The position numbers were made by a program, and so were the translations under genes. DNA of 64,000 nt from Brachypodium distachyon (taxonomy: Eukaryota > Streptophyta > Magnoliopsida > Poales > Poaceae): contig NC_016135.3 of assembly GCF_000005505.3 (NCBI RefSeq), positions 13,548,613-13,612,612 of the forward strand, read 5' to 3'. This document shows, one piece after another, positions 25,082 through 34,660 of the stretch. The first letter of the stretch is position 1, and each line of letters opens with the position of its first letter. The notes under the pieces were generated by a model. It did no database searches, was not told the DNA's origin, and saw only the letters and a program-made list of their open reading frames with translations.

Positions 25082-26509
25082 TTATCTGCCCGTTCTTTTT
25101 TGTATTTACATTCCTGCAAGTGGCGCAAGGCGCCTTAGAACTTGCTTTGTGTTAGCCTTTTTGTCATTCTGAATGTTATCTGTGAACTCGTTCGTTCAAG
25201 TTTATCTTATCCAATGCCATTTTATTTGCTTTTCCGCTTATGACCAGCTTGCCGGGGAGAGGCTCTGTTCCTCCCGTGCTTTAACCTTGTGTATTCGGGG
25301 GCTCACAAACTACGTGCTCAGCCAGACTAGGGACCCGGGACGGACCCGCGGTGCCAACCTAGGGCCAAACAGCAGCGGCTAGCCACTCCGCCTGCGGGTC
25401 AACTACCCCCGCGCACACGCCTCCGGCACGGACCCGCGAGCCACGTGTGGGGCGCGTCCTCCGCCCGCACGCGTCCTTCCTACACTCCGGCTACACGGGG
25501 ACTGAGCTTACCTTAGCAAACCAGTGTTAATAAAGGAAGAACCAAGGACTGAGAATAAAGTACTTAGCTTTCCGTTCTCTTTGCTCTCGGAGCACCTTGT
25601 TGAGAGCCGTGGCAAGAACGCGGTGGCAGTGCACCCTCCAGCGGCACACGCGGAGGCATGCACCACTACTGCGTCTTCGCGACGCCTCTCGTCTCTTGCA
25701 TCGCCATTTCTAGGGTCCTTCCATAAGAGGTGTGGCAGGGCCGCGATGGTGGGAACACCCTCAGCGACAAGCGCAAAGGGATGCACCACCATCGCTTCTC
25801 TGCGATATCTCTTGCCTTCTTGCCCGTTGCTGGTGTTGCGCTTACTCCGGTCTTTAAATAGCCAGAAGCGTTGCCCTTCCGCCACGCACATGGTACCACC
25901 AGCGGACGCGTGGAGGCACTGGCCATGTCATAGTTTTCTGCATCAAGTCTCGAAGTAATTGCCATATATGTACAACTTACTCGCAAGACGACGACGCCCG
26001 TGACCACCCCACGAGCATCACAGTGGCCTTCGTCCCCATCTCCACCCTGCATGGCAGATTCTTGCAGTACCCAAGGTGCATAGCAAAAAAAATCGAAATA
26101 CACGAAAAATAGCACAAACTGGATAACCTCCTGCCTCCCAGCCCTCAGGTACAGAAGAGTCGACCTTAGACTTGGGTGTGAGCATTTTCATACTTTCATG
26201 GTGCCTTGTTGGCACGTAGCACGTTGCGAACGGGTCCGGCAACTGCTAGGCCTTCCGGGGCGTCCTGGCAACGAGCTTGGTTTTCAGGGTTCCGGCAGCC
26301 CCCGGCTCACAACCAAGGATGAGGAGGCAATTTTGTGCACGTAGGGCAGGAGACAGAAGCAAATATTAACAGGAAACATAATATTCATTGAAATAGCACT
26401 TATCTTTATTCAACTTTGTGCTAGCGGATTACAATCGGACCTTGCCCGGCTACACTAGTTTAAAGAGGCACGCTGCCGCAGCGTCACCCGTGAGTAAGGC
26501 ACCATCGTT
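25082..26509. other. non-coding spacer of element B
   Basis: This spacer lies between the tail of the antisense ORF and the end of pol. Two diverged copies of a roughly 105-bp unit lie at 25601-25711 and 25725-25831, sharing GTGGCA, ATGCACCAC and the CTCTTGCAT/CTCTTGCCT tails. No coding sequence is recognised. Confidence 0.55.
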
Positions 26510-29450
26510 TCACGAGTAGAACTTGCGCATGTGCTTAATGTTCCAACTATTGGGCACTGGCAAGCCTTCTTCGGTTTCCAGCCGGACAGCCCCCGGTCTG
26601 GTCACCTGCACTACCCGGAAAGAGCCTTCCCAGATTGGAGTCAACTTGTTCCCGGCCTTCGTTCCTTGTATCCGGCGCAGGACGAGGTCTCCAACCTCGA
26701 GCCCCCGGGGACGGACTCTCCTGTCATGGTAACGACAGAGTCCCAGCTGGTAGCCTGCAGCTCGCACAGCAACCCTGCATCGAATCTCCTCGATGAAGGT
26801 AAGGTCATCAATCCTCTGCACGTGTTGGCTCTTGTCGCCATACGTGCGTACCCGAGGTGACCCATGCTTGAGCTCGAGGGGCAGCACAGCTTCTGCCCCG
26901 TAGACGAGGGCAAACGGAGTTTGACCCGTCGCCCGACTTGGTGTGGTCCTTAGCGACCACAGCACGGGCTGGAGTTCTTCAACCCAGTGTTTCCCGTGGT
27001 CCTTGAGCTTGTCAAAGGTTCTCGTTTTGAGCCCCCGCACCACTTCCGCGTTGGCTCGCTCCACTTGCCCGTGGCTCCTCGGATGAGCGACGGAGGCAAA
27101 GTGAATCTTAGTGCCCATGTCCTCGCAGTAAGTTTGGAACACCGCACTAGTGAATTGTGTCCCATTATCGGTAATGATGCCGTTGGGCACACCAAACCGG
27201 CACATAATGTTGTTGAAAAACTTGATGGCCGCTTGTGTCGTGCCTGCTCGGACAGGCTCCACCTCGATCCACTTCAAGAACTTATCGATGGCCATGAGCA
27301 AGTACTTATAGCCGCCAACTGCTCTCGGCAATTTTCCGACGATGTCCAGCCCCCAGACCGCGAACGGCCACAAGAACGGGATGACTTGCAGGGCTTGCGC
27401 TGGTTGGTTGCTCTTCTTGGCGTGAAACTGGCACGCTTCACAGGTCTTGACTAGTTGTTCGGCATCGGCTAATGCTGTTGGCCAGTAGAAGTCGTGCCGA
27501 AATGCTTTCCCAGCTAGCACCCTGGAGGCCACATGGTGCGAGCATGTGCCTCGATGGATATCCTCCAGTAGCGTGTGCCTTTCTTCCTGCGGCACGCAGA
27601 GGAGCATAACTCCGTTGGGACGCATGCGGTAGAGATTCCAATCCACCAGAGTGTACATTTTAGCTTGCCGGGCTACTCGCTCCGCGGCAACGTCTTTCTC
27701 CGGGAGGGTCCCGTCCCTGAGGTAGCGAATAATATCCGCCCCCCAGGGTGGCGGTTCCCGGCTCGTGCATGCCACAGGCTTGGTGGCATGGTGCCCCGCA
27801 GCTGCGGGGTCTCCTTGAGTTGCCGGAGGGGCTTCCCCGGCCACTGTCTTGGGATCGACATAGGGCTTTAACTTCCTCTGTACGAACACCCCAGGAGGCA
27901 CCTTGCTGTGTTCCGCTGCCCACTTGGACAGTTCATCCGCAACAAAGTTATCCTTGCGCTTCACGTGCTCAAACCGAAGTCCCTTGAACTTGGACTCTCG
28001 TTTTCTCACTTCTTCCACGTACGCTGCCATTTGGGGCATTCATAGTCCTTGCTCACCTGGTTTGTCACGAGTTGTGAGTCCTCGCGAACAACCAGGCGCT
28101 TGATGTCGAGGGCGATCGCCACGCGTAGCCCGGCTAGCAGCCCCTCGTACTCTGCTGTGTTGCTGGTGGAGTTGGTGAAGTCGAGTTGTATCACGAACTT
28201 GAGTTGATCTCCAGTGGGCGACTCGATCACCACACCAGCACCGGTGCCCTGCAGGCAGAAGGCCCTGTCGAAGTACATGACCCAGTACCCCTCGTCATCT
28301 TTCCGGGAAGGCTTGCTTCCGGTTCTTCTTCCTCTATGCCCGTTGACGTCCACTCCGTGACAAAGTCGGTGAGAGCGGCGCTCTTGATGCTTTTGGTATT
28401 CGCGAAACGCAGTCCGAACTCCGCCAGCTCCATTCTCCACTCGGGCACTCTCCAGGTGGCTTCACGGTTGATGAGGGCCCGCTCCAGGCAGAACCCCGAC
28501 ACCACCGTGATGCTGTGCGCTTGAAAATAATGGCGCAGCTTCCGTGAAGCGAGCAGGACCTGTGGGTACCGTACCCGAGCATCGCGCAACACCGTGCTGA
28601 TGAAGTACATGGGATGCTGCACTAGCCGCTTGCGGGGGGCAGCGGACGTGGGCTGTCCCTTGGCTCCAGGGGCAGAGGTGGTACCCGGGGGTTCCTCCGG
28701 CTCATTGGGAGCCCCCGGTCCTCTTGTCTCAGCCCCCGGGACTTGTTCTTCCCTCTTGGCAACGACCACGGAGCACACTACCTTGTCCGTCGCTGCCAAG
28801 TATAGCAGCAACGGCTCGCCTAGCTTGGGGGCGACGAGGACTGGCGGCGACTTCAGGTACTGCTTCATGTCCTGGAACGCCGCTTCCGCTTCGGGGGTCC
28901 AATTGATTGGGCCCTTCTTCTTCATCACTTTGAAGAAAGGCAGGGCTCGCTCGACCAGCCTTGAGATGAAACGCCTGAGCGCCGCAACGCACCCGTTGAG
29001 GCGCTGGACGTCTCTAACCTTGCGGGGTGCCTCCATCTTCTCGATCGCCTCGATCTTCTGTGGATTGGCTTCGATTCCCTGGTGAGACACCAGGAAGCCC
29101 AGCAAGTGCCCCGAGTCCACGCCGAACGTGCACTTCTCGGGGTTGAGCTTGAGCTTGATCCTTCGGAGATTATCGAATGTCTCCTGCAGGTCGCCGATGA
29201 GTGAGTCCCTGCGCCGTGACTTGACCATGATATCGTCCATGTAGGCCTTGATATTCCGGCCTAGCTGGGGTCCCAGACACTCGCGCAAAGCGCGCTGAAA
29301 TGTAGAGCCCGCGTTCTTCAGCCCGAAGGGCATGCACGTATAACAGTAGCAGCCTACCGAGGTGATGAATGCTATTTTCTCCTCATCTTCGACCGCCCTC
29401 TTAATCTGATGGTAGCCGGAGAAGACATCCAGAAAGCACAAAGACTCACA
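26510..29450 (-). pseudogene. gypsy pol of element B: RT, RNase H, integrase
   Basis: RT begins abruptly at CESLCFLDVFSGYHQIK and shows MPFGLKNAGSTFQRA and the catalytic box YMDDI. The RNase H segment (YFDRAF, NTAEYEGLLAGL) is in another frame, so there are frameshifts near 28330-28440 and 28020. The integrase ORF (28039-26510) is intact: the HHCC finger (H...HH, CEACQ), core Asp residues in WGLDIVG and ITDNGTQF, Glu in VERANAE, then GQTPFALVYGAEAVLP and the end KHMRKFYS, stop 26510-26512. The N-terminal RT part, protease and gag are missing. Confidence 0.87.
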
Positions 29451-31403
29451 ATCTGCTGTAGAATCTACTATTTGAACGATTTCCGCCGCAGGAGAGCTGG
29501 GCGTAGGAGCCCCTTCTGGTTCCTCCCTCGTCCCCACGTCCTCGGCGTCAGAGCCGAGATCAACCACCACCGCGCCCGCTTCCGTTGTGAGCACGGTCGG
29601 GACTGCGACAAAGAATGGAGTTAGAATTCAGAAATAGGATGGGTTGCCCAGCGATAAACGCAAGGGGCTCTGAGTGAATACCTTGCGGGGCTGCCAAACT
29701 TGCGGGAAGAGCTTCCTCCCCTCCCGTTCCGGCCCCTGTCGCCGGGCCGCCTGCCGCGGGCTGGATTTTGCCTGCGAAGTTTAGAAGGCGGCACAGTTGC
29801 AGGTAAGCGGACGGGATTAACATATGCCATGGGATCAAGGAGGGGATCGGTACCTGCTGCCGGCTCCTCCTCTACTGGAATTGGGTCGGCGGCGGGCGCA
29901 ATGGCAGCGCCGCCGGCCCCCGCGCTGGCCGGGTCGGTGCTGGCGCCGGCCCGGATGCGCGTCCTCTTGCTCGGTGCGGCGGGTGGCGAGTCGGATCTCC
30001 CCCTCTTGCCGCCTCCCAACGGGGTGCCGTCTTTCAGAGGGTTGAGCTTGAACTGGAAGCCCCGAAAGAGCCCCCGATTGGGCGGGGCCGTGGGCGCCCG
30101 GGGGTTGCTGCAGCCCTGGGTGTCGCGGAGGCCGCCGCGGCGCTAGCAGCCACTGCGGAGGTGGCCGCCGCCGTAGGCGCCCTTGACCTTCATAAGATCA
30201 GGGGCGCGTCATCATCTTCCTCCTCCTCCTCGTCCGCCACGGGGCTGACCACCTGCGTCCCGGCGACCTGGCCCGCCTCTTCATCGGAGGATGGGACGTC
30301 GGGCCAGCTGACCTCTGACTCTCCCCCTCTCTCCTCGAGCACCCGCTTCCCGCGGGGTGCGGGCGGAGGAGGACGCGGGGTTCGAGCAGGGGAGTCGACC
30401 ATTAGCCCCCACTCGTTGCAGGGCGGGTAGGCGGCGATGATATCGTGCAGCCCCGGAACGCCAGCGTGGAGGGAGAAAACCCCCAGCGGCAGCTCCGTGA
30501 CGGGGACGTCCTCGCCGATGATCCCCTTCACCCATGCCTGGATGGCCTCCGGGTCCACGCACCCGTGCTGGAGGCGTGTCTTGTCCCCGGACCCCGTGTA
30601 CATCCACACGGGGCGGGAGCGAAGCTGTAGCGGCGCGATGCGCCGGCTGATGTAGGCGCGCGCCACGTCGACATCGGTGAGCCCTGCTGGCCGCAGAGCC
30701 TTGATCTTCGCGACGATGGGGAGGAGCTCGGCATCGCGGTGGTAGCGGTTCCGCTAGGTGTCGTTGGGCACCGGCAGCTCGGTGGGCGTGAAGATGAACT
30801 CTTCGGGTTCCTCCACGCGGACCCAGCACCAGTCCGCCCGCCACTCCTTCTCTATCTTCTTCTCCGACCGGACGATGAACTCTGATTTCATCCGGTCGCG
30901 GGTGCGGAACACCACCCCCGATGACATTGCCCCCGCTTGCTCGATGCGGGGGTAGAAGTAGTGCCGGAATAACGCCACTGACGGCATTACTCCGACGAAC
31001 GCCTCGCAGAGGAACTGGAAGACATCGAGGAGAAAGAGGGAGGTGGGGTGGAGCCGCGCCACCCGGAACTGGTAGGCCTCCATGAGCGCATGGAGGAACA
31101 GGGAGTACGAAGGCACCAACCCGGCAAGGATGAAGCGCGCGAACACCCGGAAGTCGTTTTCCTGGTGGTCGGCGCCGGCGGGAAAATGAGGGTCTCCCCG
31201 TACGCGTTGAAGCGCGAGGCGACGGCGTGCCGGACCTTGTCCAGCACCTCGCCGTTGTAGCCGGGCCGGAAGAAGGCGCATGAGGCCCTCAGCTCCCTCC
31301 TCTTTTGGTCCTTATCCGAGACAGGCTTCTGGGAAGCCGTCTCGCTCCTGCCGGCCGCAAGCCTCTTGGAGCCTTTCCCTTTCTTGGGAGCGGGGGGCGC
31401 CAT
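29451..31403 (-). pseudogene. antisense ORF of element A', intron-containing
   Basis: ATG 31403 opens a protein close to that of element A (basic start, FFRPGYNGE, FILAGLVPSYS, FVGVMPSVALF, WVKGIIGED). A frameshift lies near 31190 and an in-frame TAG near 30757 in place of a Trp codon. Two GT-AG introns are visible on the minus strand: 29853-29772 and 29681-29603. The exon after the second (VPTVLTTEAG, DLGSDAEDVG) is acidic like the matching exon in B, and then runs in frame straight into B's reverse transcriptase. Confidence 0.75.
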
Positions 31404-31811
31404 GAGAGGTGTGGGCGAAAGCTGGCCGGAGGCAGGGGTGCGAGGAAGATTGGAGACGAAGGGGAAAAGCTGGGGGGCTAAGTGTTTGCTCCCTAGCGCA
31501 GCGGCGGGGTCTTATAGCACCCCGGCACCGAGCAACGGTCGCGTCCGCACCCTACGGGTGCGCTGGGATAATTACGCCATAAGAGGGAATAACGCAAAGC
31601 GTGGCCTTAAACACCCGTGTTTAATGGGAAGGTTAAGGCGGAAATCTCGCGCCCACTACTCTGCGCGTAATGGTAGAGCCCTCGAAGCAGTGCATAAGCA
31701 ACGCCCCGAAGCGGCTCGGGACCCACGCGTCGGTTGAGGGCGTAGCCCAGCAACCGACCAGGGAAGGTTCTACCCGGGACCAGACGTTGCCGGCCCACGG
31801 CCGGGGGCTAC

Positions 31812-32698
31812 TGTCGCACCAGTGGCACCCAAGGTACCACCGCTGCGTGACGCGTGGGCCACCTCGCTTGCCCCCCGGAAGGATCGCACCCCGGGCAGGT
31901 CCGCACAAGCTGCCTGGCAAGTCGCCAGCCCGACAGGGCTAGCCGGGCAGCGGGGTTGCCTAGAAGGGCAACATGAGAAATCCGCCTGGGCGCTTCCCGG
32001 GAAGTTTACTTGCCGGGGAGAGTGTTCCCGGGCGCAAGTGTCCGTTACAAGAGCAGGAGCAAGCGGGAGCAACAGCGGCGCCACGTGGCTGCTCGGCGGG
32101 CGCGCTACACGCTGGATTCGTCGGGACGAGGACTGAAGCACATCCCAACATTAAATGCTCCGACCAAAAGGGGATTCCCCGTTCTTTCAGCCTATAGTGA
32201 CCCGCCTGGGGTAAATTTCAGGCGCCTAGACCCCTAGCTGCAGGGCTACCTAATCTGCATGCAAGCCAGCGCACCGAGGAGGAGCTACCCTAGCTCTTTG
32301 CTCGTCATTTGTCACCCATGCACCGTGGCACCTGTGGCATCCCCTTCAGTATAAAAGGAGGACCCCCGCCAACGGTCAGAGGGTTCGGTTCGTTCGGATT
32401 CGCGCTAGCACAGGCCAAAAACAGCAAGTAATACTTAGCCAAAAAAGAGAGAGCGCCCGGGGACTCACCCCGGCAACCTGTAAACTCAAGTTCACTGGTT
32501 AATAACAAACTCAGAAGCAGGACGTAGGGTTTTACACCTCAGGGTGGCCTGAACCTGGGTAAACAATCTGGTGTTCATTGTGCTCTTACGCTTTGCATTG
32601 GCCTCGTCGGCGACCGCCGGGGCGATCCCCGTCGCCCACTGCCGAACCTAAAAGGAGGTGCTCGCGCATCCCCGGTGTCTGAGCCCCGTGCTACGACA
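31812..32698 (+). repeat. 3' LTR of element A'
   Basis: This 887-bp LTR has TGTCGCACC...CTACGACA ends and a plus-strand TATA box (TATAAAAGGAGGAC near 32351). The polypurine tract CCGGGGGCTAC ends at 31811. It is the inverted counterpart of 12868-13758. Confidence 0.87.
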
Positions 32699-32792
32699 CG
32701 TGGACGATGTCGCTGATGAAGAAGCCGGCAAAGACGATGACGCCGGCAGTCACCCGAAGCTCTCTGCACGCCCCCCTACCTGGCACGCCAGA
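32699..32792 (-). promoter_or_regulatory. leader and primer-binding site of element B
   Basis: On the minus strand, two bases after the 5' LTR, TGGCGTGCCAGGTAGGGG begins with TGG, as a tRNA primer-binding site should. It resembles the site of Tat-type elements. I cannot name the tRNA with certainty. The remaining bases are B's truncated leader. Confidence 0.6.
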
Positions 32793-33692
32793 TGTCGAAG
32801 CACGGGTCTCCGGCACCGGGGATGCTGAGCACCCCCTTTTTGGTTCGGTGGGGGGTGAGGCGATTGCTCCTGCGATCGCCGACGTGACGAAAGACACGTA
32901 GTGTCGACGCTTGAGTTTACCCTGGTTCGGGCCACCCGGAGGTGTAACACCCTACATCCTGCGCTGTGTTGTATTCACGAGAATGTGTGTGTTCACAGGT
33001 TACCCCGAAGAGTTTCCGGGGGAGCTACTTGTTCTCCTAAGAGAATTTGCTATCCACAGGAGCAGTACTCCTTGCTACTACTAACTATGGGTCGGACTGG
33101 AACTAGAATTCTTTGGCCGGTGGCATTGGTCCTCCTTTTATAGACAAGGGGATACCACAGGTGACGATGCATGCAGTGCGACACGTTTCCTACACGCGTG
33201 TCATCGCCACAGGAATTACATTACTGTTGATCCACGCTGGGCGCCATGCAACGCTCAGGCCACCAACGCTCAGGGCACTGTACATGGTAGAAAATTTTTA
33301 TTATAGGGTAGACGCCCTAGTCTTGCTGAGCAAGACTAGCCCTGCCGATGTGACTCCTGTCGGTGCATTAAATGCACTGCATCCGCTGTCTCGTCCTGTC
33401 TTCACTGTTCTGCGGGCCCTGCCTGCATGCCCGAGCACGGGTTGCTGTGGAACCCCTTCCCGGCTAGCGCACCCGGCCAGTTGCCGGGGCAGCGTTCCTT
33501 CCTCCTTCCACTTCCCGGGACTAGAGTTCCCGGGTACCCACCGAAGCGGGTGCTTCTCCTGTTCCGACCCTTGGTTTTGTCTTCGCCAACGAACGTCTCC
33601 TTGGGTCGGGCTTCCCGGGCCTATCGTTCCCGGAAGGCCAATCTGACAACGCGTCCCGTATTGGTGGGACCTCGTGGGCCACTGATACGACA
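32793..33692 (-). repeat. 5' LTR of element B
   Basis: This 900-bp LTR pairs with 20514-21369. It holds about 40 bp extra near 33030-33070 and lacks about 20 bp near 33645. TATA on the minus strand is the complement of CTCCTTTTATAGAC near 33131-33144. Its end TACGACA is followed by TSD ACCAC (33693-33697). Confidence 0.88.
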
Positions 33693-33697
33693 ACCAC

Positions 33698-34045
33698 CAT
33701 ATGACCTTTGAATAGCCAAGGACCTTGCTGCATCACCTTCTTCCAATCCCCTAGGCAGAAGAACTTGCAGAGGAACCGATTATCACCAACTTCTCTAATC
33801 TCCGCATCCTGGGATAAGCTCCAGATGTATCTCATATGATCCTTGAAAGTGGACGGACCAAAGGGCTTCCTGGTGTACACTCTCGCCAGAACTAACCATC
33901 TTGCCTCCTTTTCCATCACCGCCGCCTCATCATCATCGATGCACACCTCATCAAGTTCGACGTCACGCAGAACCAGATTCTCCAGGGCTCTACCCAAGCC
34001 TGCGCCCACCTTCTCCTTCGATGGAAACTCCGATGACGAAGACAT
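33698..34045 (-). pseudogene. LINE ORF1, N-terminal part (DUF4283)
   Basis: ATG 34045 starts MSSSSEFPSKEKVG. The segments ARVYTRKPFGPSTFKDHM, FLCKFFCLGDWKKVM and GPWLFKGHM are typical of the DUF4283 domain of plant LINE ORF1. The frame ends at the insertion of element B and resumes without a shift at 20513. The LINE 5' UTR occupies about 34046-34312. Confidence 0.85.
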
Positions 34046-34312
34046 GACCAGATTAAGAGACGATCGTCGCCGTAAAGATAGATTAGATCAAAACCGAAAC
34101 CCTAGCTCCTGACTCTGCTGGATACCAAGGCCGGACAGACGAATAAAGCCGTCCCCTTAATCAGCCCGAGCAACCGACCGAGACAAGGAAAGGCAAAGAT
34201 AATCGGATCGAATAGGTAGCCGAGCAAACTCGTCGCCGGAGATAGAACCGCCGGCGGAGTAGGGAAACCCTAGTCGCCTAGGGTAGTGATAGATCGAATT
34301 GGAAAGGGAAAT

Positions 34313-34328
34313 CAACAAAGAAACTTTC
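34313..34328. repeat. putative right target-site duplication of the LINE
   Basis: CAACAAAGAAACTTTC is the partner of 12751-12765, one base longer. It sits next to the apparent LINE 5' end. Confidence 0.55.
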
Positions 34329-34406
34329 TAATCTAACTTCATTAAAGAACTGGGATTGTAATCAATCCATACGGAAAAGCCTGAAAGCTTGTAGTTTTTG
34401 AATTGT

Positions 34407-34564
34407 TGGGCCCAGGCACCCAACAATCCTACGCAAACTAAAGTCAAAATGGGCTATTACATCGACGTGCCATTCCCAATCAACTGGGCCTATAATTCCC
34501 AAGAGTCTCCACCTTTGGTATGTACCCCTCCCTGCCGCTCTTTCGGTTCCGCCGTCTAACCCTA
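34407..34564 (+). promoter_or_regulatory. site II and telo-box promoter motifs of RPS10
   Basis: Three site II motifs, TGGGCC/T, occur at 34407-34412, 34450-34455 and 34485-34490. A telo-box core AACCCTA is at 34558-34564. A pyrimidine-rich stretch near 34525 may mark the transcript start. Site II plus telo box is the known promoter signature of plant ribosomal protein genes. Confidence 0.6.
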
Positions 34565-34660
34565 CACCTCAGCGAGCTCACTCGTCGCGCCGCCGCCGAG
34601 GCGCCGACCCTCCGCGCTGCCAGCACTTGGAGCTCGCCATACCCTTCCGCAGCTGCGACC

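Larger units (their letters stand above)
29451..32698 (+). mobile_element. Ty3-gypsy element A', 3' half, inserted in B
   Basis: This plus-sense fragment holds the antisense ORF (minus strand) and an intact 3' LTR. It is the mirror image of element A. The right end is a true LTR terminus (ACGACA, 32698). The left end near 29450 is a breakpoint against B's reverse transcriptase. It replaces B's gag, protease and RT N-terminus. Confidence 0.78.
20514..33692 (-). mobile_element. Ty3-gypsy (Tat-like) element B, minus-sense
   Basis: The 13.2-kb unit is bounded by two LTRs in the same orientation and a 5-bp TSD. In its sense direction the order is 5' LTR (33692-32793), primer-binding site, leader, the A' fragment in place of gag/protease, RT/RNase H/integrase (29450-26510), a non-coding spacer, the antisense ORF, and the 3' LTR (21369-20514). 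LTRs differ by indels (856 against 900 bp), so the insertion is not recent. With gag lost and pol shifted in frame it is non-autonomous. Confidence 0.87.
12767..34312 (-). mobile_element. L1-type LINE, split by nested retrotransposons
   Basis: LINE pieces in consistent minus orientation are: the 5' UTR and ORF1 start (34312-33698), the ORF1 remainder (20513-19656), the endonuclease region of ORF2 (19659 to about 18837), and a 3' terminal piece ending in poly(A) (12867-12767, poly-T on the + strand). Putative target duplications flank it at 12751-12765 and 34313-34328. Removing element B and one copy of ACCAC restores the ORF1 frame, which proves the first two pieces were one element. That the 3' piece belongs to the same LINE is inferred from orientation and flanks. 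The reverse transcriptase domain is missing, so it is dead. Confidence 0.72.

Noticed and set aside
12868..32698. A and A' as the two LTR ends of one element
   Set aside because: Their LTRs are inverted to each other and both carry 3' features, so they cannot be the 5' and 3' ends of a single element.
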